A DNA stretch of 64,000 bases from Oscillospiraceae bacterium (GCA_015064285.1 SVSN01000007.1:1-64000); one strand, 5' to 3'; numbered from the stretch's first letter, positions 18,100 through 28,407 are shown. A program made the numbers and translations. The notes: generated by a model not told the origin, from the sequence alone.

Positions 18100-20667
18100 T
18101 TATTTGGTTTCGGTATCCTTTGCGATTTCTTCCGGTGTGCGTACCCGGCTGCCGAACAGGGCGGCGATCAGCACCATGCGTCCCTTTTCGTCTGTGCGAA
18201 CGGTGTATTCCGTCCGGCCCAGTACATCTTCCGGCACATCCACAAGTTTGTAGATCCGGCGGAAACCATCGGCCAGGGGCATATAACCTTCGCCGAATCC
18301 TTCCGCTTCCGTCAGCGCAAACCGGGCGCACTGTTCGGTTTCCCCTTCCATATAGTAGTGAACCGCCTGTACGATCCCCACGCCGGGAGCAAAGTCGTAG
18401 TACATCTTACCGCCGCGGTAGCCGTATCCGCCGTTCTGTCCCGCGGAATAGATGTGTACCCGGAGGCAGTTTTCATAGGTTCCGCAGGGAACGGTGAGGC
18501 TTTCCACAGCTTCCACCCGGATGTCGGAGGTTTTGCCGCCATCGTATTCCCGCTTTTCGGTGTAACCGGCCACCCACTTGTCCGACCAGATGCACCCGGT
18601 CACATCCTTCAGAATGTCCCAGATCCAGTTGTACAGGAGAGGGGAGAGCAGGGGGATGTCTTTCCACTCAAAGTGGTAGATCATGTTGTCGTCCAGTGTC
18701 CAGCCGTCGTCGGTCTTGTGCAGCCAGAAGGGGGAGAAGAAGTTCCAGTACCCCTTCACAGGGCAGCCGGGATTGGCCTCCGGGTCAGTGGTCCAGATTT
18801 CCTCCATGACCTTCCGGGCGGCAGCGGTGTAGTCTTTCTGATACGGGGTGACAGCCAGTTCTGCAGCACGAGCCAGAGTGGGGCGCATATCCTTGGCCAG
18901 CCATTCTCTGTCTCCTTCCTCTGCCACATATTCTGCACGAACCTTTATAAACTGGTCTTCCCAGGTATCGGCGTACCCAAGTCTCTGTGCCAGATGACAA
19001 CCGGAGAGGATCGCTTTTTCGCTGTCTGTATAGGTAACTTCGTAGGTTTCCCAGGAGGTGAGCATATCATTGGCTTTTTCCGACGTGTATTCCCAGCGGT
19101 TGCCCACAGCCATGGGGAGAAGACCTTCGCCGCCTGCGATATGGTATGCTTTCAGGATGAGCACTTCATCGCCGTCTCTCTGGGAAAAGCGAACCAGACC
19201 CACACCGGGCTTCATCCAGAAGGTCATGTCGCCTTTCCAGCTGCCGGAGATTGTCCAGCGTCCGCAATCCTCAAAGACTCCGGCAGGGGTTTCCACTGTG
19301 ATGCCATCTTCCACAAAGGTCAGTACCACTTTCCCGTCCGATGCGGTGATCGATTCCCCGGGTTTCATGCCGGCATCCGGGAAGCGGTTGTCACACCGGG
19401 AGATAAAGTAAAAGGGAGAATTCGGTACACCGCCGTAGTTCATCAGATCTCCGGTGCAGTAGCCGGGCTGCTTATCGAAATACAGCTTACCATCTTCAAA
19501 ACGGTATTCTTCTCCGGTAGCACCACCATAATAGCTCTTATGCTGCCCTCTGTCCGGAATGCTTTCTTCCAGCCTGATAGCGGCCAGTGCGTTGGCATAG
19601 TACACATCCGCCGGAGTCAGCACCTCCAGCACCTTCCGGTAGCAGTCGAACATGGTGTCACGGTCGCCGTTTTCCTGGGAGTAGTACCCCAGCCAGAACC
19701 ATTCGTACCCCAGCGCCTGCACGTAGCCTTCTTCTTCCAGCTTGGTAATTTCCTGCCGCATGAAGTCCAGCCGCTTTTTGCCGGAGAACTTTTCATAGTC
19801 CTGCACCAGCAGAAACTGCTTCACATCCTCGTTGTGGCTGGCGTCACAGCATTCCCGGATCCGGGCAAGCAGAGCGTCCTTGTCCCCCTTTTCCTCCTCC
19901 GGCAGCCACCAGAAGCCCCGCATCAGCACATCGGCCATGGCATGATTCTTCTGGGTGCGATAGCCTTCCTCCGGGATCTTCTCCACATCCGCCAGTACGT
20001 CTTTGTAGTAGTCGGAGAATCCGGTTTTGTCGCTGCGGTAGCACCACTTTTTCAGCTTCTCTACCTTTTCCATTACCGTATTTACAAATTTTTCCATTTC
20101 GTTTCCGTTCATCATATCAAGCCCCTTCCTTAGTTTTTCTCTGCCTTCGTGCAGTCTGTATTTCACCGTGCCTGCCGGGATGGACAGCCGGTACGCAATT
20201 TCCGCCACGGACAGCCCCTCAAAATAGTGGAGCCGGATGACGGTACGTATCTTTTCACTGAGCCGGTTCAGACTCTGCCGGAGGGTTTCGCTGACTTCTT
20301 CTTCCGCCTGTGCTGCCTGCCACTGAATATAGTCCCGGCGTGCGGAAAGGGCGGCCAGTTCCTCTTCATCAGGCGGCAGATAATCCCGGTAGTGCTTTGC
20401 CATGTTTCTGGCGGTGTTCCCGGCGATCCGGCATACCCACGGGCCGAACCGCGCCGGTTCCCTCAGGGTATTCAGCCGCATCCACGCGGTGACAAAAGCG
20501 TCCTGTGCGGCGTCTTCCGCCAGAAAACGGTTCCGCAGGGACAGATACGCCGTGTTCAGCGCCGGTTTCTGATACCGCCGGACCAGCTCCTCATAAGCGT
20601 CCTGTTCCCCAAGCAGGGTCATGGACACCAGGGCGTCATCCGGGATATCGTGGTATTTCTTTGCCAT
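18100..20667 (-). CDS. ECF-type sigma-70 factor with ~650-aa C-terminal extension
   Basis: N-terminal ~190 aa has sigma2 (AEDAAQDAFVTAWMRL) and sigma4 (YFEGLSVAEIAYRLSIPAGTVKYRLHEGREKLRKG); one continuous frame to 855 aa. Confidence 0.88.
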   Translation of the reverse strand: MAKKYHDIPDDALVSMTLLGEQDAYEELVRRYQKPALNTAYLSLRNRFLAEDAAQDAFVTAWMRLNTLREPARFGPWVCRIAGNTARNMAKHYRDYLPPDEEELAALSARRDYIQWQAAQAEEEVSETLRQSLNRLSEKIRTVIRLHYFEGLSVAEIAYRLSIPAGTVKYRLHEGREKLRKGLDMMNGNEMEKFVNTVMEKVEKLKKWCYRSDKTGFSDYYKDVLADVEKIPEEGYRTQKNHAMADVLMRGFWWLPEEEKGDKDALLARIRECCDASHNEDVKQFLLVQDYEKFSGKKRLDFMRQEITKLEEEGYVQALGYEWFWLGYYSQENGDRDTMFDCYRKVLEVLTPADVYYANALAAIRLEESIPDRGQHKSYYGGATGEEYRFEDGKLYFDKQPGYCTGDLMNYGGVPNSPFYFISRCDNRFPDAGMKPGESITASDGKVVLTFVEDGITVETPAGVFEDCGRWTISGSWKGDMTFWMKPGVGLVRFSQRDGDEVLILKAYHIAGGEGLLPMAVGNRWEYTSEKANDMLTSWETYEVTYTDSEKAILSGCHLAQRLGYADTWEDQFIKVRAEYVAEEGDREWLAKDMRPTLARAAELAVTPYQKDYTAAARKVMEEIWTTDPEANPGCPVKGYWNFFSPFWLHKTDDGWTLDDNMIYHFEWKDIPLLSPLLYNWIWDILKDVTGCIWSDKWVAGYTEKREYDGGKTSDIRVEAVESLTVPCGTYENCLRVHIYSAGQNGGYGYRGGKMYYDFAPGVGIVQAVHYYMEGETEQCARFALTEAEGFGEGYMPLADGFRRIYKLVDVPEDVLGRTEYTVRTDEKGRMVLIAALFGSRVRTPEEIAKDTETK

Positions 20668-20847
20668 GGGCTCTCCTTTTTTGTTTCAGATGCATCTGTT
20701 GACAGATAGACAACCGGAGCGGGGAAAAGGTTGGGTGATCGGAAAAATTTTTGTGATTTTTTGTTTTTTTCTTGATTATAGCACAAAAAAGCGGTATACT
20801 CAAGGGGAACAATGCAGGTGTATGCCTGCCGTAAAAGGAGCTTTGTT

Positions 20848-22077
20848 ATGAAATTACATATAGCGGTAATCGGCTGCGGCGATTTTGCCAAAAGCTTTGT
20901 TCCCCTGTTCAAGGCCCATCCGAATGTGGAATCGGTCTGCGTGTGCGATATTCTGCCGGAGCGGGCACAGGCTTATGCGGAAGAATTCGGTGTGCCTGTA
21001 TGTCCTTCCTTTGAAGATGTCCTTGCGGATCCCGCCATTGATACCGTTGCCATTTTCACCCAGCGGCACCTCCATGGCCCTATGGTGACAAAAGCGCTGT
21101 ACGCCGGGAAACACGTGTACTCCGCCGTGCCTATGGCGACCACCCCGGAAGAATGCGGCGCGATCATTGAAGCGGTTAAGGCTACCGGCAAGTGTTACAT
21201 GATGGGTGAGACCTGTATCTACTATCCCTGCTCCATGTACTGCCGTAAGGCATACGCCAGAGGCGATTTCGGTAAGTTTGTGTACGGCGAAAGCCAGTAT
21301 TTCCACGATCTCTCCCACTTCCCGAAGAATTTTGTGGAAGACAGACCCAATTCCGCTCTGCCGCCTTTCTTCTATCCCACCCACTCCACCGCCATGCTGC
21401 TGTATGCCGTGGGGGAACACGCGGTAAAGGTGTCCGCAGTGGGATATAAAGATAAGGAAGAAAATACACCCTATGCCGTGGGTGAGAATCCCTGGGACAA
21501 CGAATTTTCCAACGAATTTTCCCTGATGCAGCTTTCCGGCGGCGGAGTTGCCCGGATCAGTGAATGCAGACGGATCGGGTATAAGGCACCCTCGTCCTTT
21601 ATTTCCGGTTTCTACGGTACGGAAGGTTCTTATCAGTTCAACAATGCACAGCATCTGGTGACTAAGCTGACCAAAGCCGGTGTGGATCTGACCGATGTCA
21701 GCGATCAGGTGAATCCATATGTGATGACAGAACACAGGGGGGATGAGGATTTCAAACAGAAGGTCGCCAACCATACCTGGCAGTGGAACGGTTTTTCCCC
21801 TGTACAGGACGATGAATACGAAAGACTTCCACAGTCTTTCCGGGATATACCGTCGAAAAACGGGCACATGGCCTCCCATCAGCTGCTGATCGACGATTTC
21901 TGTACGGCAGCGGCGGATGGAAAGCTGCCGAAGGTGCATGCATGGCTGGCAGCCCGGTTCACCATTCCGGGGCTGGTGGCGCACGAATCCGCAAAGCAGG
22001 GAGGGGTACTGCTGGATATTCCGGATTACGGCGAACCGGATATGTCCCTGTATGAAGGAACGGAGGCGGATATATGA
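20848..22077 (+). CDS. Gfo/Idh/MocA family oxidoreductase
   Basis: MKLHIAVIGCGDFAKSF; AGKHVYSAVPMATTPEE. Confidence 0.9.
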   Translation: MKLHIAVIGCGDFAKSFVPLFKAHPNVESVCVCDILPERAQAYAEEFGVPVCPSFEDVLADPAIDTVAIFTQRHLHGPMVTKALYAGKHVYSAVPMATTPEECGAIIEAVKATGKCYMMGETCIYYPCSMYCRKAYARGDFGKFVYGESQYFHDLSHFPKNFVEDRPNSALPPFFYPTHSTAMLLYAVGEHAVKVSAVGYKDKEENTPYAVGENPWDNEFSNEFSLMQLSGGGVARISECRRIGYKAPSSFISGFYGTEGSYQFNNAQHLVTKLTKAGVDLTDVSDQVNPYVMTEHRGDEDFKQKVANHTWQWNGFSPVQDDEYERLPQSFRDIPSKNGHMASHQLLIDDFCTAAADGKLPKVHAWLAARFTIPGLVAHESAKQGGVLLDIPDYGEPDMSLYEGTEADI

Positions 22078-22637
22078 CAACGGTTCTTTTGCAGCAGACC
22101 GGCGGTGCCGTAAACACCATCGCCCAGATCATCGGTGTGGCGGCGGTGGCGGTTTCCTGTGTGATTTTTCTCGGCCGGAAGCGGCGTACCATCCTGATCT
22201 CCAAATTTACAGCGGATGTGCTGTGGTTTCTCCACTATTTCCTGATCGGTGCCTACTCCGGAGCAGCGCTGAATGTGCTGGCGCTGGGACGGGAAAGTGT
22301 GTTTTATAATAAAGAAAAAAAGTGGGCATCCCACAGGTTCTGGTTGTTTCTGTTCCTGATACTGACCATTGCATCCTGCCTTATGACATGGGAAGGCCCT
22401 ATCAGCCTGCTGCCTATGATTGGTTCCTGCTCAGCGGTGGTGAGTTTCTGGTGTACAAAGCCCATCCACATCCGCCTGATGGCCATTCCGGCACAGGTGC
22501 TGTGGCTGATTTACGGGATCGTCCATTTCTCCCTCCCCGGTTTTATCTGCAATACCATGGCACTGGTGACCATCGGCATCGGTCTGTGGCAGGATGTGCG
22601 GGAAAGCAAGAGGGAAAATGTAAACGATAAAAAGTAA
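22074..22637 (+). CDS. YgjV-family inner membrane protein
   Basis: AQIIGVAAVAVSCVIF...LHYFLIGAYSGAALNVLALGR typical of YgjV. Confidence 0.75.
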   Translation: MTTVLLQQTGGAVNTIAQIIGVAAVAVSCVIFLGRKRRTILISKFTADVLWFLHYFLIGAYSGAALNVLALGRESVFYNKEKKWASHRFWLFLFLILTIASCLMTWEGPISLLPMIGSCSAVVSFWCTKPIHIRLMAIPAQVLWLIYGIVHFSLPGFICNTMALVTIGIGLWQDVRESKRENVNDKK

Positions 22638-22743
22638 TAAAGCAGTCTGCGGGATGGTTGGAAGGATCGTTCCGCAGGTTTTTTGGAGTACGGATAGAAG
22701 AAAAGATACTTGGAAATTATTTTACAGGATTTTGAAAAAGGGC

Positions 22744-22772
22744 TTGACAAGCGGGAGTGAATGTGGTATAAT
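22744..22772 (+). promoter_or_regulatory. Consensus promoter for tRNA-Cys
   Basis: TTGACA - 17 nt - TATAAT ahead of the tRNA. Confidence 0.85.
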
Positions 22773-22790
22773 ACCATCCGTAAGCCAAGC

Positions 22791-22862
22791 GGCGCTATAG
22801 CCAAGCGGTAAGGCAGAAGTCTGCAAAACTTTTATTCCCCGGTTCGATTCCGGGTGGCGCCT
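22791..22862 (+). tRNA. tRNA-Cys (GCA), left island junction (attL side)
   Basis: Acceptor GGCGCTA/TGGCGCC, anticodon ctGCAaaa, T-arm CCCCGGTTCGATTCCGGG. Confidence 0.93.
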
Positions 22863-22903
22863 TGGATAACGAAAGACAGTCTCCGATTCGGGGGCTGTTT
22901 TTT
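22795..22903. repeat. Left copy of 109-bp direct repeat (att core: tRNA-Cys from nt 5 + terminator)
   Basis: Matches 54068-54176 with one visible mismatch (ttgGataac/ttgAataac). Confidence 0.9.
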
Positions 22904-23060
22904 TTGTTATTTTTGAGCAAAAAGAAAGCCTGTCCTTTGGGCAGATATGGGTATATTGACGGATGAGGAAATACGTTCGCTGTATCCCGGAATGCTTTTC
23001 GCGTGTAAAACGGAAACGGAATTGGTTTCCAAATTGGTTTCCAAAAAAAGGGGAAATCAT

Positions 23061-23868
23061 ATGGAAAACATTAAGAAAAAGAATGGTGAGGGTTCCATTT
23101 TTCAGGTTTCTGAAAACAAATGGGTGGCAAAAATCAGCCTCGGTACCGGTGCAAACGGAAAACCTGTCATCAAGCAGTTCACCGGTAAGACAGAAGCAAT
23201 TGTGAAAAAGAAGCTGAAAGACTTCCGGAAAAGTGAAGATTTTGCGGAAAGACATATGCCCGCACAGGATACGGTACAGGCATACTTTACCAGATGGTTA
23301 CAGGAATACCAGTATAATAAACTGAAACCCGCCAGTTATGACAGACTGGAAACCACAGTGCGCTGTCATATCCTTCCTGCTGTTGGTGGTACAAAGATGG
23401 ATAAGCTCACCAGAGACGATATACAGGGACTTATCAACAGGATGTTTCCGGCAGGGATTGTCCTATTCTACGGTTAAGAAAGTCTATATGGCTCTGAATG
23501 CCTGTTATAAGCACGCTTTGGCAGATGATACGGTACTGCGAAATCCCTGTCTGGGGATCGTCCTGCCCTCTCAATCAGAACGGACAAAACAGATTGAAGC
23601 TTTTTCAGAAGAAGAAATGGAACGGCTGCAAAGGGAGCTTTTCCAGAAGACGGAATGCGGGGAAAATGTTTATTATTATGCCCCGGCATTTTTGCTGATT
23701 CTGCATACCGGAATGCGGATGGGAGAAGCCTTATCTCTGACATGGGATGATGTGGATTTTGCAAAAAAGACTATCACCATCTGCAAGAACAGCATTCTGG
23801 TGAAGAACCGGAACAGGAAAGGGGAAGCATCCGGCGGATATTCTTTGCAGACACAGAACAGTACCAAT
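23061..23868 (+). pseudogene. Tyrosine-recombinase integrase, frameshifted near 23,440-23,460 and lacking the C-terminal catalytic half
   Basis: Frame 1 MENIKKKNGEGSIFQ...DDIQGLINRM; frame 2 GLSYSTVKKVYMALNACYKHAL...HTGMRMGEALSLTWDDVD then homology stops; no HxxR or Tyr motif follows. Confidence 0.85.
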
Positions 23869-24210
23869 GTGGGTGTATTCATGTTCAATGATTCTTTGGA
23901 TATGGGCATTGGTGCAGACAATACTCTGGTTGATTCTTTCTATCTCTTCGAAGTCGATATTGGGGAACCGCCGGAGATCAGTCAGAAAATTATCTGTATT
24001 TGCTTTTGTTTCCAACACCTTAGCTTTTCTGGAGGTTATGAGCAATACCTTGTACTTTTCGGAGAGCCCCTCATAGTCCACATCGCCATCATGGTACCCC
24101 TCTACGAAAGAGTTCTTACCTGCTCCTACTCCGGCGTAGATAGCAGTTACACCGTGGGATAGCAGGTCTCTTTCTACATCAATTAGGTCAGCAACTCGTT
24201 TCTTTTCCAA
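23865..24210 (-). pseudogene. N-terminal remnant of a P-loop ATPase/helicase-like protein
   Basis: GVTAIYAGVGAGKNSFVEGY (Walker A), YKVLLITSRKAKVLETK; frame runs antisense into the integrase at ~23,865. Confidence 0.65.
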
Positions 24211-24394
24211 TAATATTCATCTCCTTTATTATTATGTAAATCTATTGATTGGTTCATATGAACCATTTATATTCTATCATAATTTGTTAAGATTGTAAAT
24301 AGTGCACAAAAACGACAGAAAATCATAATTTTCCGTACTTTTTCATACATATAAAATTGGTATTATTTACCATATTATCAGCATTTTCGGTTCA

Positions 24395-25018
24395 GTCAAA
24401 TGGGGCCCCTTTGACCACCAACTTCCTCGTTTGTCGCAAGTGTCAAACTCGGAACCTGCGCCCCAAAGGGTCTTCCCCATACCCCTTCCCCAAAATGCGC
24501 TTGTTATCTTTTCCATGTATGGATAGACAATAGGTCACCCCCCCACGCTATTTTTTGGCTCTCGCAAAGCTCGCCCCAAAAACCGCCCCCACTCTTGGGG
24601 GCTATACCGGGGAGACGATTCTCACTTCGTTCGTATCGCCTCCCTAAACCTCCTTTTGGCAGATAAGAATCATGAAATCGATATGAACCCAGGAAAAATC
24701 ATACACATTCGTATTTTCCGCCGTATACTGAATCGTCTCTTATCCAAGTATTCTAGCCAACCAAATCAAAAGGACAGGTTTACCCGCCTGCCTTTGTACA
24801 TTGAATCATAATTTTCAACCAAATCCTCTGCCTGATTGCCCTCTCCGTAAGTGGAAAAATACGTTAAAATGACGCATGACGTGCAAAAAAAATAGCATGA
24901 GCATCGGGGATGATGTTCATGCTTTAAGTGCCGAAGGTGCGCAGCCGCAGATTTATCTGCGAGGGGAGGGTTTCAGGGATGCTGCCCTGACAAGTTTTGT
25001 TTATGGGGGCCCATAAAC
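24395..25018. other. Palindrome-rich noncoding region, candidate origin/oriT remnant
   Basis: GTCAAA-t-GGGGCCCC-TTTGAC (24395-24415), GCCCCCA..TGGGGGC (~24585), AGCATGA..TCATGCT (~24895), CAGGG..CCCTG (~24974), GTTTATGGG-gg-CCCATAAAC (24999-25018). Confidence 0.4.
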
Positions 25019-25219
25019 CCTGCTTGCAAAAATGGGTTATCCTATCTCTGGCACACTGAATCTACTGAAAAAAAGGAAGAAAAATAGAGCAAATATATAG
25101 ATAAATCGTTTTCGATTATGCAAGAACATTGTTGATTACAATTCTCATGTTTTCATCAGAATTGTTGATTATAGTAAACGGGCTAGGCATCATCGGCTGC
25201 ATGAAACAGGATATAAAAA

Positions 25220-25250
25220 ACGACAGTGTTTCGTGAATGCACACTGTCGT
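25220..25250 (-). terminator. Terminator of DUF2325-like gene
   Basis: ACGACAGTGT...ACACTGTCGT perfect 10-bp stem. Confidence 0.65.
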
Positions 25251-25258
25251 TTCCCTGT

Positions 25259-26420
25259 TCATATGCTTTTTTCCACTCCCACCAACTCCTCCGCACATTT
25301 CCGTGCGCTGGCATATCCAAAATATCGCACCGGAACCTTATGCTCCCTTGCCGCATTGATAATGGAATAATAATTCCCATGGGATATCGCATTCGGCTGG
25401 ATCCACACAATATCAGCATACCGGATCACTTCCGGCCGGGGGAGGGTATCCCGGTCATAAAACCGTACTTCCGGCAGCATAGGCTTGATTGCTTTCCGCC
25501 ATGTGTCGTGACCGCCGAAGACACAGATCCGGCGTGTAGTTGTATAGGGGAAAGTGATCGAATCATCCGGTGACGGTTCTTCTTCTGCGGACTGCATATG
25601 GAATATGGTTTCCCGCAGGGCGATCAGTTCGTCATGATCTGCAGCTGCGGAAGATTCTGTGGTTTCAAGCTGCTTCTGCAGTTTCTGCTGTTCTCGTTCT
25701 GTGGCGGACAATGCCTGCTGCAGCATGATGACCTTTTGTGTCAGCGCATCGATCTGTTTTTCAGCAGCAGCCAGTTTTTCTTCCGGAGTCAATTCAGCTG
25801 GAGAAGCTTCTCCGGAAGGTTCTGTTATCCTTTTTAACTCCTCCAGGGAGGATACTTCCAGAAGTTCACCGAAGTTTATATCTCGGTACTGGGTGTGGTG
25901 GAACAGGTGGGTGATCATGGCAATCTCATGCGCCATGGCTTCCGGTATACCGTATTCCTGTAATTCATCCACCAGTTCCTGGGATATATTTCCCGTTCTC
26001 GGCGGGATAATATCGGCACAGGCATACAGGGCCTGACCATATGTAATCCGATCTGTATAGGGATTTGTATCCGGCGTATCGGACCAGTACCCTTTGATTT
26101 CATGCATGGTGTAGTCTGCATCCGCATCTTTATCAATGATATGGCTTTCGATAAAGAGTGCTTCTGAACTGAATGGCAGCCGGGAGTTGGCATATGCCAG
26201 AACGGCGGCGGTCAGTGTGTTCAGATGGGCAAGAGCATGACCCTGTTCACATAGAAGCAGATATGCAGTGCACAGATCATACGGGTCACCGGCGCCGAAA
26301 TCCAGCAGCAGTTCGGCGGCCTGTCGGATCATCCACATTTCGGGAACTTCCCTGTTTTGGGGATGACTCACCACCACCATGCTGATCTTCTGTGAGACAT
26401 TTTGCAAAACTTCCCCAAAG
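25259..26420 (-). CDS. Coiled-coil protein with C-terminal DUF2325-like domain; N-terminus uncertain or truncated
   Basis: RICVFGGHDTWRKAIKPMLPEVRFYDRDTLPRPEVIRYADIVWIQPNAISHGNYYSI. The N-terminal ~130 aa of the track ORF (to 26836) overlap a GH78 ghost and are probably not real. Confidence 0.55.
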
Positions 26421-26551
26421 GCCATTCGTACCAGATAAGAACTATATTTTGATACAATTCGTATTGTGGTTATAGTCCTTTTTGACGGCAATACATCGTT
26501 TTTTAGGATTCCCCTATTTCTTGATATACAAATTCCCCCTATGTCAGCTTT

Positions 26552-26833
26552 ATTCTGCCATATCCGGAATGGAACATCAATACCAAAGCCGGGGAGATTG
26601 TTAAACTTTCCTTTGCGGAAGTCCTGGACAAAGAAGGCAATTTCTATACAGAAAACTATCGAACAGCAAAATGTCAATACCAGTATACTTGTCGTAATGG
26701 GCAGCAGACATATAAGCCCCATTGTGTATTTTATGGGTTTCGATATATCCGTGTGGACAGTTTTCCTGCGTCGGCTGTTTTGGATACAGATACTTTTACT
26801 GCGGTGGCTGTTTATTCTGATATAGAAATATGA
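26552..26833 (+). pseudogene. Fragment of GH78 alpha-L-rhamnosidase
   Basis: Start-less frame translates ILPYPEWNINTKAGEIVKLSFAEVLDKEGNFYTENYRTAKCQYQYTCRNGQQTYKPHCVFYGFRYIRV; not in the ORF track. Confidence 0.75.
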
Positions 26834-27117
26834 CATTTTCAGTATCTTATACTTTCAAAGCTGCCTCGAAGCACCGGCTTAACACTTAGGAATACTTTTA
26901 CGGGAGTGATTTGGAATGGTGGGAAATACCCGAAAATAGCAGAAAAAACGAGAAAACGGGAGATAAACGGTGGAATTCGGTAGTATGGGAGAATGTAGGA
27001 TATAGTATGAATAGAACCTGTTTTGAGTGGGCGGATTAGCACGGGATTAGCAAGGAAAAGAAATCAGATCATCTGCAGGATTATAGCTATAAATTATCTT
27101 CGTTCCGTCGATATACT

Positions 27118-28407
27118 TCATAAATGTTTTTTCTGTCTTTCACACCAGCCGTTTACCAATGCCGCATATTCCTCCGCTATGGCAGGATCCTCAAACCGGT
27201 CAGGCAGCAGGGATGCACAGGGATACCCGCCTTCCAGACCCAGCAATAGCCTTGCATGAGCAATATACGGTGCAGCTTCCGGGACAGGGGTATTGGTGCC
27301 GATATGGTCAAGGTTCAGGACCCGGTCATGGGAGGAATATCGGCAGACCTTATAGTGCTCCATGGTCACAGCACGCCACTGATCCTTGTCATCAAAGGAA
27401 ACATCATTGATACGGACAGTGTCACAGTACCGTGACACGAAAATATCCGGTATATGAGCTTCTACTTCTACGGCAGGATTATGCTTCTTGATAATCCGGT
27501 ACATCATAGCGAGCAGTTCTTTCATCTCCCGCTTGTTGCCGTAGGACATATCCAGCTTGAACTTCCGGAAACCCATGTCGATATAGTACCCGAACACTTC
27601 TTCATAATACCGCTCCAGAATGGGCGAGGGTTTTATAAACATCAGACTCTGGGAATCGTAGTTTTCAGCGCTTTGATTCCAGTTTTCACCGATCAGTTCA
27701 GGGTGATGCTGTGCCAGAATACAGTTCGGCGTGAAGGTGAATGGTGCAAACCAAAGTCCGGGGACAAAGCCGGCGGCGGTCATATCTTTGACAAGCTGTT
27801 CCATATGGGGGAATTTGCTCCGGTCGATTTCCCAGTTTCCCCAGACTTTTTCCCCGGTCGGATATCGCAGATCCCATCCATCGTCGATGGTCAGCTTTCC
27901 CTTGGGCAGTCCCAGCTTTTCTACCCGGTTCATGTAGTCATACACATAGCTTTCGCAGAGGAATTCCTGCATATTGGTACTTCCGGCCCGCACAGCAACA
28001 TTTTTCTGATCCACCCATGTACAGTATTCCAGGCTGCCCCAGAAGGATTCCGGGCAGTATTCCGGCTGGCCTTTCAGCACGGCTTCGTTGTATTGACGCC
28101 ACTGTTCATAGGGATTGCAGTCCTCCGCCACCCACAGGGATTGTCCTGCTGGGCAGGTGAAGGTCAGCTTTCCGCAGCCATCGTAGGAGATACGGCCGCC
28201 GACATCTGTCAGAAATCCAAAGAACCTGTCACCAGCCAGCACCACAGGAGAACCGGACGTACTGGAAGCACGCAGGGTGAAGGGATCGTAGTCAAAGGCA
28301 GAGTAGGTATAATAAGCGTTTGCTCCCCACTGGTTGTAAAACGGAAGATACAGGGGTGGTAAAACAGAAAAAGTCAGCGTTTCTTCTTTATTGCAGGTGT
28401 AGATCAT
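27118..28407 (-). CDS. Clan GH-D-like (GH36/GH31-type, alpha-galactosidase-like) glycoside hydrolase
   Basis: LTIDDGWD, GLWFAPF, FRKFKLDMSYG (nucleophile D). Confidence 0.7.
   Translation of the reverse strand: MIYTCNKEETLTFSVLPPLYLPFYNQWGANAYYTYSAFDYDPFTLRASSTSGSPVVLAGDRFFGFLTDVGGRISYDGCGKLTFTCPAGQSLWVAEDCNPYEQWRQYNEAVLKGQPEYCPESFWGSLEYCTWVDQKNVAVRAGSTNMQEFLCESYVYDYMNRVEKLGLPKGKLTIDDGWDLRYPTGEKVWGNWEIDRSKFPHMEQLVKDMTAAGFVPGLWFAPFTFTPNCILAQHHPELIGENWNQSAENYDSQSLMFIKPSPILERYYEEVFGYYIDMGFRKFKLDMSYGNKREMKELLAMMYRIIKKHNPAVEVEAHIPDIFVSRYCDTVRINDVSFDDKDQWRAVTMEHYKVCRYSSHDRVLNLDHIGTNTPVPEAAPYIAHARLLLGLEGGYPCASLLPDRFEDPAIAEEYAALVNGWCERQKKHL

Noticed and set aside
26421-26836. N-terminal part of the 525-aa ORF 25259-26836 as genuine protein
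   Set aside because: It overlaps antisense to a recognisable GH78 fragment, and its own sequence is basic/hydrophobic without family character.
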